Assembly: GCA_026224775.1 (NCBI GenBank)
Contig: JAMFRP010000032.1
Coordinates: 1 to 64,000, forward strand
Length of the DNA stretch: 64,000 bases
Direction: 5' to 3'
Source of the DNA: Bacteroidota bacterium
GTDB lineage: Bacteria > Bacteroidota > Bacteroidia > Sphingobacteriales > Sphingobacteriaceae
Shown here: positions 45,013 to 53,634 of the stretch, one piece after another
Layout of the letters: the number at the start of each line of letters is the position of its first letter
Position numbering within the stretch: the first letter of the stretch is position 1
Translations under genes and position numbers: made by a program
The notes under the pieces: generated by a model
The model's database searches: none
What the model was told of the DNA's origin: nothing
What the model saw: only the letters and a program-made list of their open reading frames with translations

Positions 45013-45032
45013 TTTGGAATGATCGTTCCAAA
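45013..45032. promoter_or_regulatory. Probable TetR operator, strong palindrome
   Basis: TTTGGAATGATCGTTCCAAA is palindromic over 20 bp except for one pair. It lies 59 bases upstream of the SDR ATG in the only promoter region of the SDR-tetR pair. Confidence 0.65.
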
Positions 45033-45105
45033 TATAGAAATTATTAAGCAGGGATGACAAATTGCATCTGATTGAAGTATTTCGCAAGTAAAGAATAGTG
45101 TTTTA

Positions 45106-45144
45106 TTTGGTGCCCAAAGAGAGACTCGAACTCTCAAGAGACAA
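45106..45144 (-). tRNA. Orphan 3' end of a tRNA (partial, non-functional)
   Basis: On the minus strand just after the rsmB stop: GAGAG-TTCGAGT-CTCTC (T stem and 7-base T loop), then TTTGGGCACCA (acceptor 3' strand, discriminator A and encoded CCA). The D arm, anticodon arm and 5' acceptor are absent, since the preceding bases are the rsmB C-terminal codons. It resembles an attachment-site remnant left at a tRNA 3' end. The isotype cannot be read (GCCCAAA would be the 5' acceptor). Confidence 0.6.
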
Positions 45145-46308
45145 TTAAGCTCCTGTTAATCTCGCCACAAACATCGTATCAGCCTTATTACCATAACCTG
45201 TTAATACGGTTTGTTCTTCAAGTTTCAAGCCTAATTCTTTCACTAAGTAATTAACTACATCCTCATTCTCACCTTTAAAGGCTGAGCAGGTAATGTAGAT
45301 TAATGGTTTACCGGGTTTTATAAACTTAGCCACATTGCTTGCTATACTTTTTTGCAAACGTTGAAAGAATTCTATTTTGGAAGGATGGAACTGTGCGATC
45401 ATCTCAGGCGTTCTACCCCATGTGCCGGAGCCTGAGCAGGGGGCATCGAGGATGATACCATCAAAGGCGTAATCATGCATTTCCTGGTCGGGATTTTGGG
45501 TGAGGTCGAGTAGTTTTTTTTGGTATTTGCGGAGGCCTGCTTGTTGAAAACGCTCGTCGAGATTAGCCAGTATGGATTCGCGAATATCTGACACTACTAA
45601 TTTAATATCAGGCTCCATCTCATGTAATAGCAATGATTTGCCGCCTGATGCCGCGCAGGCATCCCACCATTGATCCCATTTATTGGGTTTGAAATAGTTG
45701 GCGGTTTGCTGCGATGAATAATCCTGTATCTCGAACCAATGTTGGGTAGGAAAAATGGTTTCCAATCGTGTACCATTTGGCAAAGCGAAACAGCCATTGC
45801 CCTCATCTTTAAAGGCAACCTCTGCTTTATTTAATTCGGCTTTAACCAAATGGTCGTAGCCGTTGTGTACGTGTATAAAAAGATCGGGCTGGACAAAGAA
45901 TGATTTTAGGAAAGCTTCTTTATCAATTCCATCGGATATTTGATCGGCCCAGGGGAAAACATCTGCTAAATAAAATTCTTTATAAACTGTTTTTACCAGC
46001 GCCAGTTTTTCATCCAAAGTAAAACCAATACAGACAGCCCACTCGGGTTTAAAATATTGCAAAAAGGAGTTTACCTGACTATTACATAAAAACTCAGCAA
46101 CAATCAAACGATCTTCAGATGGCAGATCGGGCAAAGCAGCGCCTAAACGAAAGTAATTGTAGATCAATCTGCTGGCAACTTTGCGGTCGGTTGAGCCCAT
46201 TTGTTTGTTTTGGCGATAAAAGCCGGGTAAAAATTTACTTAAAGGCGTTTCTGCCGGATATTCTTCTAATAATCGATGAAACGTCTTTAATTGGTTTATT
46301 GCCTTCAT
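45145..46308 (-). CDS. RsmB/NOP-family RNA (cytosine-5-)-methyltransferase
   Basis: 387 residues. SAM-dependent rRNA m5C methyltransferase. The N-terminal RNA-binding/NusB-like part (MGSTDRKVASRLIYNYFRLG) precedes the catalytic core: CAASGGKSLLL (motif I), DAPCSGSGTWGRTPEM (motif IV with its Cys) and ITCSAFKGENEDVV (motif VI, nucleophile Cys). The ATG overlaps the stop of the upstream lipoprotein gene by 4 bases, giving a guaA-lipoprotein-rsmB unit. Confidence 0.9.
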   Translation of the reverse strand: MKAINQLKTFHRLLEEYPAETPLSKFLPGFYRQNKQMGSTDRKVASRLIYNYFRLGAALPDLPSEDRLIVAEFLCNSQVNSFLQYFKPEWAVCIGFTLDEKLALVKTVYKEFYLADVFPWADQISDGIDKEAFLKSFFVQPDLFIHVHNGYDHLVKAELNKAEVAFKDEGNGCFALPNGTRLETIFPTQHWFEIQDYSSQQTANYFKPNKWDQWWDACAASGGKSLLLHEMEPDIKLVVSDIRESILANLDERFQQAGLRKYQKKLLDLTQNPDQEMHDYAFDGIILDAPCSGSGTWGRTPEMIAQFHPSKIEFFQRLQKSIASNVAKFIKPGKPLIYITCSAFKGENEDVVNYLVKELGLKLEEQTVLTGYGNKADTMFVARLTGA

Positions 46309-47543
46309 TCTACCTTTCTAAGCTCAAAGTTACTATACATTAACAGTTTTACATGCGTGTTTACCCAACCCATTCCCGCTATTTTTTGAAAATGGAAACT
46401 GTTATGTAAACCATTAAAATCTGGCATGTTTTTTAAACTGTTTTCAGCAAGTAATCTACCAAAATATAAACCTTCGTCAAAACCTTTTAATGCATAAACA
46501 GAAGGTTCGGTGTGCCAGGTATTGCGGTAGCTACGTATAAAATTAATGGTTTCTGCCGATCGGTAATCCACATTATCCGCCGAAGTAATGTGTGTTCTTA
46601 AGTGTTGTAGCTGTTTTGCTTTTAAAAATGCAAAATGCTCCCAGTTTGGGTGACCAAACAGTGTAACCGGGTAGTGGGCGTTCAATGTGTCAAGCGAATG
46701 CAGCGTAATTGTTAAAAAAGCCTGATTTGTGGATGGCACCACAAATACGTTTTGCTTATCTTTTGCCAATTGGGGTAGTAACGCGTTTAATTTCCCGCGC
46801 ACAATAGTGATGGTCACTATTTTAATATGATTGCCGCTCAGGCTATCTAGTGCTTTTTTAAAGGGGATGATATATTTATTATCATCGCTAAAGCCAGAGG
46901 CAAGGATAAATACTTTTTGCGGTTTTATATGGTCGTTGATATATCTGGCGATAGTCCACGCATGGTAATCAAGCGGTGGGTTTATGGTAACCAGGTTTTG
47001 ATTTTTAAAGGTAGATGGCGACTCCGGCGATAGGGGAGATACAATAGGTTTACGTGCGCTGGTTAGCACTGATGTAAACGTTTTTATATCTTCAGGAAAA
47101 ACAGGGCCAACTATTAAATCGCTTGCCCGTATTTTAGGGTTATAAGCCAGGCTATGAACCTGTGCTCCATTATCCCTTGAATCGAATAACTGCAGTTTGT
47201 AATTATAACCGTAAAAGGTAAGCGAATCCAAAGCCGATTTAAAACCACGGTAATAATCCGCCGCGATGCGCGCCTCTTTTAAAGTGATAGGTGTGTAAGA
47301 TTGCCCCGGGCCAATATGATCCAGATTGAAAGGCAGTATTAGCGAGATAACTGAAACTTTAGGCGCAGGTGGCGCAACCGGCTTTGGGGCTGGTGGGGGC
47401 GCAGGACTTTCAGCAGGTTTATTTACAGGATTGGGTATCCGGCGTGTTTTTGGTGAACACGCCCCGATGGCCAATACTGTAAATAAACCTATTAACCACC
47501 TATTCCCACTCAATGGTAGCAGGCGGTTTCGAACTGATGTCAT
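46305..47543 (-). CDS. Lipoprotein with periplasmic-binding (type I) fold, LpoA/LysM-partner-like
   Basis: 412 residues from ATG 47543, overlapping the last 44 bases of guaA. A TTG at 47513 would give a shorter, more typical lipoprotein signal. The lipobox is AIGAC. A Pro/Ala-rich linker ([12 protein letters not shown]) precedes a type I periplasmic-binding-like domain: [72 protein letters not shown]. It probably acts at the envelope, possibly as a cell-wall synthesis partner; no solute transporter genes are nearby. Confidence 0.8.
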   Translation of the reverse strand: MTSVRNRLLPLSGNRWLIGLFTVLAIGACSPKTRRIPNPVNKPAESPAPPPAPKPVAPPAPKVSVISLILPFNLDHIGPGQSYTPITLKEARIAADYYRGFKSALDSLTFYGYNYKLQLFDSRDNGAQVHSLAYNPKIRASDLIVGPVFPEDIKTFTSVLTSARKPIVSPLSPESPSTFKNQNLVTINPPLDYHAWTIARYINDHIKPQKVFILASGFSDDNKYIIPFKKALDSLSGNHIKIVTITIVRGKLNALLPQLAKDKQNVFVVPSTNQAFLTITLHSLDTLNAHYPVTLFGHPNWEHFAFLKAKQLQHLRTHITSADNVDYRSAETINFIRSYRNTWHTEPSVYALKGFDEGLYFGRLLAENSLKNMPDFNGLHNSFHFQKIAGMGWVNTHVKLLMYSNFELRKVE

Positions 47544-49035
47544 ATACTACCCGGTTAATACCTTTTACGTTATTAATAATGTCGTTTGATATTTTAGCCA
47601 GTAAATCATAAGGTAAATGGCACCAATCTGCTGTCATTCCGTCTAATGATTCTACCGCGCGCAGGCAAATTACATTTTCGTAGGTGCGCTCATCGCCCAT
47701 AACCCCTACTGATTGTACGGGCAAAAATATCGCACCGGCCTGCCAAACTTTATCATAAACACCGTAAGACCGCAAATTGTTGATATAAATCGCATCTGCT
47801 TCCTGTAATATTTGAACTTTCTCTGGTGTAACATCGCCCAAAATCCTGATAGCCAAGCCCGGGCCCGGGAAAGGGTGGCGGCCCAATATGTTCGGATCGA
47901 TACCTAAAGCTTTACCAACACGGCGTACTTCATCTTTAAATAAAGTATTCAGTGGCTCAACCACTTTAAGCTTCATAAAGTCAGGTAATCCACCAACGTT
48001 GTGGTGCGATTTGATAGTAGCCGATGGCCCTTTTACTGATACCGACTCAATAATATCGGGATAAATAGTGCCCTGACCTAACCATTTTACGTCGGTTACT
48101 TTATGTGCCTCGTCATCAAAAACTTCGATGAACACACGGCCAATAGCTTTACGTTTTTTCTCTGGATCAGATATTCCCGCAAGGGCGTCATAAAAACGCT
48201 GCTTAGCATCAACACCTTTTATATTAAGGCCCATGTGCTGGTATGAATCCAATACAGATTGGTATTCATCCTTACGTAATAAGCCGTTATCAACAAATAT
48301 ACAGTGCAGGTTTTTGCCGATGGCCTGGTGCAATAACACCGCGGCCACCGAAGAATCCACACCGCCTGATAAACCTAAAACCACTTTATCATCGCCTAAC
48401 TTTTCCTGTAAGGCAGCGATAGTAGTTTCGATGAAAGAATCGGGTGTCCAATCTTGTGAGCATCTGCAGATGTCAACCAAAAAGTTTTGAAGCAATTGCT
48501 TGCCATCAATACTATGGGTTACTTCCGGGTGAAATTGTATGCCGTAAGTTTGCGTGCCTGTAATTTGGTAGGCTGCTACTTTTACAGATTCGGTACTGGC
48601 TATGATATGGAAGTTATCCGCAATACGCGCAATAGTATCCGCATGCGACATCCAAACCTGAGATTCTAATGGAATATCCTTAAATAATTTATTTCCCTGC
48701 TCAATATACTGCAAGTTAGCACGTCCGTACTCGCGGGTGCTTGATTTCATTACCTCGCCGCCATTGTTGTGGGCAATGTGTTGTGCTCCGTAGCAAACAC
48801 CTAATAAAGGCAATTGACCGTGGAATTTTTCGAAATCAAAGTTTGGCGCATCTTCCTGGCGTACAGAATACGGACTGCCCGAAAGTATGATACCTTTTAC
48901 AGTGCTGTCAATTTCAGGAAAATGATTGAAGGGGTAAATCTCGCAGTAGATATTGAGTTCCCTGACACGGCGAGCTATCAGTTGAGTGAACTGTGAGCCG
49001 AAGTCAAGAATAAGGATTTTTTCTTGCATGGGCAA
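47500..49035 (-). CDS. guaA: GMP synthase (glutamine-hydrolysing)
   Basis: 511 residues. It makes GMP from XMP, ATP and glutamine (purine synthesis, cytoplasm). GATase domain: nucleophile Cys81 in [12 protein letters not shown], His169/Glu171 in [12 protein letters not shown]-PPase domain: [10 protein letters not shown] (222-230). C-terminal dimer domain ends [17 protein letters not shown], the family end. Start at [15 protein letters not shown] (49035; an ATG at 49029 is possible). The end overlaps the lipoprotein gene. Confidence 0.98.
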   Translation of the reverse strand: MPMQEKILILDFGSQFTQLIARRVRELNIYCEIYPFNHFPEIDSTVKGIILSGSPYSVRQEDAPNFDFEKFHGQLPLLGVCYGAQHIAHNNGGEVMKSSTREYGRANLQYIEQGNKLFKDIPLESQVWMSHADTIARIADNFHIIASTESVKVAAYQITGTQTYGIQFHPEVTHSIDGKQLLQNFLVDICRCSQDWTPDSFIETTIAALQEKLGDDKVVLGLSGGVDSSVAAVLLHQAIGKNLHCIFVDNGLLRKDEYQSVLDSYQHMGLNIKGVDAKQRFYDALAGISDPEKKRKAIGRVFIEVFDDEAHKVTDVKWLGQGTIYPDIIESVSVKGPSATIKSHHNVGGLPDFMKLKVVEPLNTLFKDEVRRVGKALGIDPNILGRHPFPGPGLAIRILGDVTPEKVQILQEADAIYINNLRSYGVYDKVWQAGAIFLPVQSVGVMGDERTYENVICLRAVESLDGMTADWCHLPYDLLAKISNDIINNVKGINRVVYDISSKPPATIEWE

Positions 49036-49098
49036 AGATAGTTTTTTTTGAGGATTTTGGATTTCGAATTTCTCAATTTTGAATATTTATTAAATAAA

Positions 49099-49127
49099 AA
49101 AGGTTCGTGCACTATACACGAACCTTT
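49099..49127 (-). terminator. Terminator of the beta-barrel gene (upstream of guaA)
   Basis: AAAGGTTCGTG (49099-49109) pairs exactly with CACGAACCTTT (49117-49127), flanked by A and T runs. Confidence 0.85.
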
Positions 49128-49147
49128 TAAAATCTTGTTTTGACAGA

Positions 49148-49777
49148 TTAATGTATCGAGAAGTTGATACCAGCATTAATACTTGAACGCAGGGTTTGTA
49201 CCGAAGAATAATCGCCATTGTCTTTGAAAATATTAGTTAGGCCACCTTGCCCATCATATTCAAAAAATATTCTGGATCTGTTTGAAATCGGGATTTTTAC
49301 ACCAAGTCCCACATCAATACCTGCATCTACTGTATTAAAAATTTGTTTTACATCAATATCATCGGTGGTTTCTTTAGCACCGGTTAATATGCCGATGTAA
49401 GGACCGAAATGTACATACCAGTTTCGGGTATAGCCAAAATGCCAGCTTGCCAAAACAGGTATAGTAATATAATTTAGCCTGAAATTAACCCCGTCATAAG
49501 TATTTCCGTTCTGATCGGTATAGAAGCCATTTCCCCAGCCTTTTTGGTCGTAATTTACTTCTACCTTTAAGCTCCAGTCACTTGAAAAATAAGAATCTAC
49601 AAATAAGCCGGTATTAAGCCCGCCAATAAGGTCGCTACTTTGGTTGGAGTACGTTTCGTTTACATAAGAGTTGTTATAGCCAACATTGGCGCCAAATTCA
49701 ACACTGCCTTTTTGTTGTGCGAAGGTTAGGCTATAGCAACCTAAAACGATAGCCAGGGTGGTAAAAAGTTTTTTCAT
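49148..49777 (-). CDS. Porin-family outer-membrane beta-barrel protein
   Basis: 209 residues. The signal peptide (MKKLFTTLAIVLGCYSLTFA) is cleaved before QQKG. The following eight-strand barrel pattern (VEFGANVGYNNSYVNETY, WSLKVEVNYDQKGWG, RLNYITIPVLASWHFG, WYVHFGPYIGILTGAK, GIDVGLGVKIPISNRSRIFF) is the OmpA-N/PorT-like fold (outer membrane protein beta-barrel domain). Function unknown. It stands as a single gene divergent from the Ada-like gene. Confidence 0.88.
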   Translation of the reverse strand: MKKLFTTLAIVLGCYSLTFAQQKGSVEFGANVGYNNSYVNETYSNQSSDLIGGLNTGLFVDSYFSSDWSLKVEVNYDQKGWGNGFYTDQNGNTYDGVNFRLNYITIPVLASWHFGYTRNWYVHFGPYIGILTGAKETTDDIDVKQIFNTVDAGIDVGLGVKIPISNRSRIFFEYDGQGGLTNIFKDNGDYSSVQTLRSSINAGINFSIH

Positions 49778-49845
49778 AAAGGTGATTTTAAGTTTTGCAA
49801 AGATAATTATTAAGTTGAGTTTAGGATTCTAAAAACTATATTTAT

Positions 49846-49902
49846 CCATTGGTAACATAGCAAGTTTCGGGTTTTAATACCATTGGTAATAGGGTAAATT
49901 TG
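49846..49902 (+). promoter_or_regulatory. Direct repeats and -7 element before the Ada-like gene
   Basis: CCATTGGTAA occurs at 49846-49855 and 49880-49889 (34 bp apart). A Bacteroidota-type -7 box TAAATTTG follows at 49895-49902, 23 bases before the ATG. AraC-type proteins bind direct repeats, so autoregulation is plausible; inferred. Confidence 0.45.
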
Positions 49903-49924
49903 TTTTAGAAAAATAAAGATAGAT

Positions 49925-50782
49925 ATGAAAACGCAGGAACAAATAAACTACGAACGCATAGCCGAAGCGATAGACTACATAAAACTAAATTTTAAAGGAC
50001 AACCAAACCTGGATGAGGTTGCCGCTAAAATAAACCTGAGTCCATTTCATTTTCAGCGTTTGTTTACTGATTGGGCAGGTATAAGCCCCAAAAAGTTTTT
50101 ACAATACTTGAGTCTCGAGTATGCGAAGGGCATGCTTAAAGAAAAAAGCGCCACTTTATTTGATACCGCCTATGAAACGGGCCTGTCGGGTACCGGGCGT
50201 TTGCATGATTTATTTGTGAATATAGAAGGGATGACACCCGCTGAGTATAAAAACGGTGGAGCGGCGCTAAGTATTAATTACAGTTTTGCTGAGAGCCCAT
50301 TCGGAAATCTAATTGTGGCATCTACTGTGAAGGGAGTATGTTACATTGCTTTTGCCGACGATGCAGATTTAGCTTTTACCGAATTACAAGCTCAATTCCC
50401 GAATGCTGTATATAATCAGTTTGCAGATGCCACGCAGCAAAATGCCTTATTTATTTTCAGGAAAGACTGGACGCAACTACCGGAGATAAAACTGCATTTA
50501 AAAGGCACCAATTTTCAACTCAAAGTTTGGGAAGCATTACTCAAAATCCCGATGGGAGGGTTACACACTTATGCAAATATCGCGCAGCAAATCAACTCTC
50601 CGCAAGCTAACAGGGCGGTAGGGAGTGCGATAGGAGCAAATCCGGTTGCTTTTTTAATCCCTTGCCACCGGGTTATTCGTTCTTCAGGCGAAACCGGTCA
50701 ATACCATTGGGGCAGTACCCGTAAGTCGGCAATTATTGGCTGGGAGGCTGCTATGTGTGATAATTTAGCAGGCGTAGAATAG
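49925..50782 (+). CDS. Bifunctional AraC regulator / O6-methylguanine-DNA methyltransferase (Ada-like)
   Basis: 285 residues. N-terminal AraC-type HTH (about 10-107; NLDEVAAKINLSPFHFQRLF) is followed by a methylguanine-DNA methyltransferase domain (about 113-285) with Cys247 in IPCHRVIRSSG, the alkyl acceptor, and the DNA-recognition part GGLHTYANIAQQI. The N-terminal Ada-A domain with the phosphotriester Cys is missing, so this is the short 'Ada-C plus AraC' kind. It repairs O6-alkylguanine and may regulate its own gene via the repeats upstream. Confidence 0.93.
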   Translation: MKTQEQINYERIAEAIDYIKLNFKGQPNLDEVAAKINLSPFHFQRLFTDWAGISPKKFLQYLSLEYAKGMLKEKSATLFDTAYETGLSGTGRLHDLFVNIEGMTPAEYKNGGAALSINYSFAESPFGNLIVASTVKGVCYIAFADDADLAFTELQAQFPNAVYNQFADATQQNALFIFRKDWTQLPEIKLHLKGTNFQLKVWEALLKIPMGGLHTYANIAQQINSPQANRAVGSAIGANPVAFLIPCHRVIRSSGETGQYHWGSTRKSAIIGWEAAMCDNLAGVE

Positions 50783-50805
50783 ATACCCTATATATCGAAT
50801 TAAAT

Positions 50806-50840
50806 AAAAATCCCATTCAACATAATTGAATGGGATTTTT
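50806..50840. terminator. Bidirectional terminator between Ada-like gene and Pro/Gly-rich gene
   Basis: AAAAATCCCATTCAA (50806-50820) pairs perfectly with TTGAATGGGATTTTT (50826-50840), 5-base loop. It serves both convergent genes. Confidence 0.9.
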
Positions 50841-50852
50841 ATGTTGAATAGT

Positions 50853-51527
50853 TTATTTGCGACTATTATCGCCTTGCTTTTGTTGTGGGCGAGCTCCGCC
50901 ATTGTTAGGTTTGCCAGTATTGCCCGGGCGGGTTGGTTTCCCACCATTGCCAGGCTGCGGACGGCCTCCATTACCTGGTTGCCCAGGTTTATTGCCATTG
51001 CCAGGCTGCGGACGACCGCCATTGCCCGGTTTTTCAGGTTTGACATTACCAGGAGGACGGCCACCATTACCCGGTTTCCCTGGTTTATTGCCATTGCCTG
51101 GTGGCTTAGGTTTAACAGGCGGGCGATATCCGGGCCTGTATCTTGGGTCGCGGCTATCGCGAATAATAGATTGCCCTATGCGGCCACGGTAACTAGCATA
51201 TCGACTATGATAATAACTGTGATTTAAGTATGGATGAGGTTCATTGATAACCACTTTATATCCGTTATAAAGATTATAGGTGCGATACATCGGCGGTAAT
51301 ATTGATGAATATATCCATTCCGTACCGCTTAAATAAATAAACTGTCTTGTGGGTACATAATAGTAACAATCAATATCGGGCAAATAGTAATATTGAACAT
51401 AATTGTAACCAACAGGCCCCCATCTTGGCTGGCTGCTAATGTTAAAACTAATACTTAACTGTGCATCGGCTTGTTTAAAAACGAGTACACTAAAAAGAAA
51501 GGTAAGTGCAAAAAATAATTTTCTCAT
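50853..51527 (-). CDS. Secreted protein with Pro/Gly/Asn-rich repeat tail, function unknown
   Basis: 224 residues. The signal peptide (MRKLFFALTFLFSVLVFKQADA) is cleaved before QLSISF. Residues 23-130 form a compact Tyr-rich domain (YNYVQYYYLPDIDCYYYVPT) resembling YXWGXW-like secreted proteins of the phylum. The last ~85 residues are low-complexity PGNGGRPQ/NKPGKPGN repeats rich in Pro, Gly, Asn, Lys. The DNA repeat may contract or expand. It is probably a surface or periplasmic structural protein. It shares a terminator with the Ada-like gene. Confidence 0.85.
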   Translation of the reverse strand: MRKLFFALTFLFSVLVFKQADAQLSISFNISSQPRWGPVGYNYVQYYYLPDIDCYYYVPTRQFIYLSGTEWIYSSILPPMYRTYNLYNGYKVVINEPHPYLNHSYYHSRYASYRGRIGQSIIRDSRDPRYRPGYRPPVKPKPPGNGNKPGKPGNGGRPPGNVKPEKPGNGGRPQPGNGNKPGQPGNGGRPQPGNGGKPTRPGNTGKPNNGGARPQQKQGDNSRK

Positions 51528-51678
51528 TTTCTTAAGGTTAATGTGATAGTGTTGGTATATAAATCTTTAACATAAAATTTGTAATAATATTTCATATAAC
51601 CTAATTGTGATTATTATAAGAAACAATTTGATAATTCTATGGTTTAGTGTTATGATACCCCGGTAAAAACCACATACC

Positions 51679-51801
51679 ATGAAAAATTACATAACAAGAA
51701 TTGTTGCACTGTTGCTATTAGCTTCAGCCATTTCAAGTTGCTCGGTCCAATACCGCCAACGCCATCACATGCATGACCACGATCATAACATGAATCATTA
51801 G
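51679..51801 (+). CDS. Small His-rich lipoprotein (40 aa)
   Basis: ATG at 51679, stop at 51801. The peptide begins MKNYITRIVALLLLASAISS and then has Cys (lipobox AISSC) followed by SVQYRQRHHMHDHDHNMNH. It is a typical SpII signal with a mature part of 20 residues, about a third of them His. It is too short for routine gene callers. It is the first of three small secreted His-rich ORFs and would suit metal binding at the outer membrane or periplasm. Confidence 0.75.
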   Translation: MKNYITRIVALLLLASAISSCSVQYRQRHHMHDHDHNMNH

Positions 51802-51849
51802 TAGTTAATAATAATACAAATACATTTATCTATAAAAAAAACACAAATT

Positions 51850-52008
51850 ATGAAGTATCTTAAATTAATGTTGCTTGCCTTAATTATGGCATTCACATTT
51901 GCAAGCGCACAAGCGCAAATTGTAGTAAGGGCACGTGTTGGCGGCCCGGGTTATCATCACCGTCACTGGCATCACCGTCATTGGCATCACCATTACCACA
52001 GATATTAG
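51850..52008 (+). CDS. Small secreted His-rich protein (52 aa)
   Basis: ATG at 51850, stop at 52008. SpI signal MKYLKLMLLALIMAFTFASA, cleaved at AQA-Q, then a short segment (IVVRARVGGPGY) and a tail HHRHWHHRHWHHHYHRY with ten His in 17 residues. It is clearly a paralog of the next ORF: the first ~16 residues and the DNA upstream of the start are nearly identical. Function unknown; the tail could chelate Ni, Zn or Cu. Confidence 0.78.
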   Translation: MKYLKLMLLALIMAFTFASAQAQIVVRARVGGPGYHHRHWHHRHWHHHYHRY

Positions 52009-52042
52009 TCAATATTGATCAACAATCACAAAAACATAAATT

Positions 52043-52219
52043 ATGAAGTACCTTAAATTAATGTTGTTTGCCGTAATTATGGCATTCACTTTTGGAAACA
52101 GCGCAGATGCGCAAGTTAGAGTTAATATAGGCTTAGGCCCATATGTACATAATGGTCATCATTACCATCATCGCAAAGCGTACATGCGCAATCATCACAG
52201 ATACTATCGTTATTATTAG
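52043..52219 (+). CDS. Small secreted His/Tyr-rich protein (58 aa)
   Basis: ATG at 52043, stop at 52219. Signal MKYLKLMLFAVIMAFTFGNS, cleaved near ADA-Q, mature part VRVNIGLGPYVHNGHHYHHR, then KAYMRNHHRYYRYY. It is a paralog of the 51850 ORF by tandem duplication and is followed by a terminator. Metal or polyanion binding is suggested by composition only. Confidence 0.78.
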   Translation: MKYLKLMLFAVIMAFTFGNSADAQVRVNIGLGPYVHNGHHYHHRKAYMRNHHRYYRYY

Positions 52220-52243
52220 TAATATTAAAGATTAGTAAAAGTA

Positions 52244-52275
52244 AAGCCCCGCTATTACGCGGGGCTTTTTTTTGA
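52244..52275 (+). terminator. Terminator of the His-rich ORF cluster
   Basis: AAGCCCCGC (52244-52252) pairs with GCGGGGCTT (52259-52267), followed by T8. It marks the end of the small-ORF transcript. Confidence 0.9.
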
Positions 52276-52353
52276 CTTTTAAATGAGTGCCGGATAATAT
52301 TTTACGTGATAATTATCTTAGCTTTTTTAAATTGCAGACTTATAAGCTTTAAT

Positions 52354-53619
52354 ATGCATAGAGGTGGTTTTTTAACAGTTTTTTTAATTATAGCAGCTAT
52401 CACCCTGTTGTTTGACTGGTATGTATTTTCAGGATTGAGAACATTTACCAATAACTGGCAAAGCACAAAAGCAAGGCAAATTGTGCTTTGGGGGTATTTG
52501 ATCATCTCTGTTGGTATAACTATCCTTTTTGTTTCCGGGTTTGGCAGCTTTAGTCACGCCCGGGGGATGACGCCGTACCACGAATACATGCTAAGCCTGT
52601 TTATTACGTTTTTTATAACCAAACTTGTGTTTGTTATCGTACTATCCTTGGGCGATTTGGGGCGTTTCCTATACGGAATTGGGAATTCCACAGCTAATCA
52701 CAATGAAAAACGTACTGAGCCATTTTTTCCATCGCGAAGAAAATTTATAAGCGAGCTGGCTATTTTACTGGCTGCATTTCCTTTTACTGGTTTTATTTAT
52801 GCCATGGTAAGAGGGAAGTACGATTACAAAGTACACAAGGAAACTATTTACTTTGACGGGTTGCCCGAAGCTTTTGACGGCTTTACCATCACCCAAATAT
52901 CTGATATACACTCCGGTAGTTTTGATAATACCGCAGCGGTGCAAAGAGGAATTGATTTAGCTAATGCCCAAAAAAGCGATCTGTTTGTTTTTACAGGCGA
53001 TTTGGTGAACAACGCAGCCTGGGAAATTGAGCAATATATCCCCAACTTTAAACAGTTGAAGGCACCTTATGGGCAATATTCTATTTTAGGTAACCATGAT
53101 TATGGTGATTACATACAATGGGATAGCGAAGCCGAAAAAGCTGCTAATTTAGATAAGCTGAAACAGCATCATAAGGAATTAGGCTACCGCCTGTTGCTGG
53201 ATGAGAATGTTGAATTGGAAAAAGACGGGCAAAAAATATCATTAATAGGTGTGCAAAACTGGGGTAGGGGATTTATACAGATAGGGGATTTAGATAAAGC
53301 GCTTAAAGGTGTTGATGAGAATGCATTTAAAATACTACTATCCCACGACCCAACACATTGGGAGGATAAAGTGCGTTTTAACACAACTAATATCAACCTG
53401 ACATTAGCAGGCCACACACACGGCGCGCAATTTGGTGTTGAAACCGCAGGTTTTAGATGGAGCCCGGTGCAATATCGTTATCTTGATTGGGCTGGTTTGG
53501 CGCATCACAATAAACGTTATTTATATGTAAACCGCGGATTTGGCTTTTTAGCTTTCTCGGGCCGGTTAGGTATTTGGCCGGAGGTTACTGTTATTACGTT
53601 GAAGAGAAAAGTAGCGTAA
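52354..53619 (+). CDS. Membrane-bound metallophosphoesterase (YkuE/YaeI-like)
   Basis: 421 residues from ATG 52354 (MHRGGFLTVFL); a GTG at 52306 is an alternative. The N-terminus has about four membrane helices (to ~150). The catalytic domain has TQISDIHSGS (metal Asp/His), VFTGDLVNN, ILGNHDYGDY, SHDPTHWE and LAGHTHGAQ, the full di-metal phosphoesterase set. Family members cleave pyrophosphate bonds in lipid precursors (e.g. UDP-diacylglucosamine-like or undecaprenyl intermediates), but the substrate here is unknown. Confidence 0.92.
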   Translation: MHRGGFLTVFLIIAAITLLFDWYVFSGLRTFTNNWQSTKARQIVLWGYLIISVGITILFVSGFGSFSHARGMTPYHEYMLSLFITFFITKLVFVIVLSLGDLGRFLYGIGNSTANHNEKRTEPFFPSRRKFISELAILLAAFPFTGFIYAMVRGKYDYKVHKETIYFDGLPEAFDGFTITQISDIHSGSFDNTAAVQRGIDLANAQKSDLFVFTGDLVNNAAWEIEQYIPNFKQLKAPYGQYSILGNHDYGDYIQWDSEAEKAANLDKLKQHHKELGYRLLLDENVELEKDGQKISLIGVQNWGRGFIQIGDLDKALKGVDENAFKILLSHDPTHWEDKVRFNTTNINLTLAGHTHGAQFGVETAGFRWSPVQYRYLDWAGLAHHNKRYLYVNRGFGFLAFSGRLGIWPEVTVITLKRKVA

Positions 53620-53634
53620 TTTACTCTCCTTGTA

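Noticed and set aside
45145-46308. Intact tRNA overlapping the rsmB 3' end
   Set aside because: Only the T arm and acceptor end are present; preceding bases are rsmB codons and form no anticodon or D arm.
50826-51227. Plus-strand Pro/Leu/Arg-rich frames opposite the Pro/Gly-rich secreted protein
   Set aside because: Antisense shadows of the GC-rich repeat DNA; the minus-strand gene has a signal peptide and terminator.
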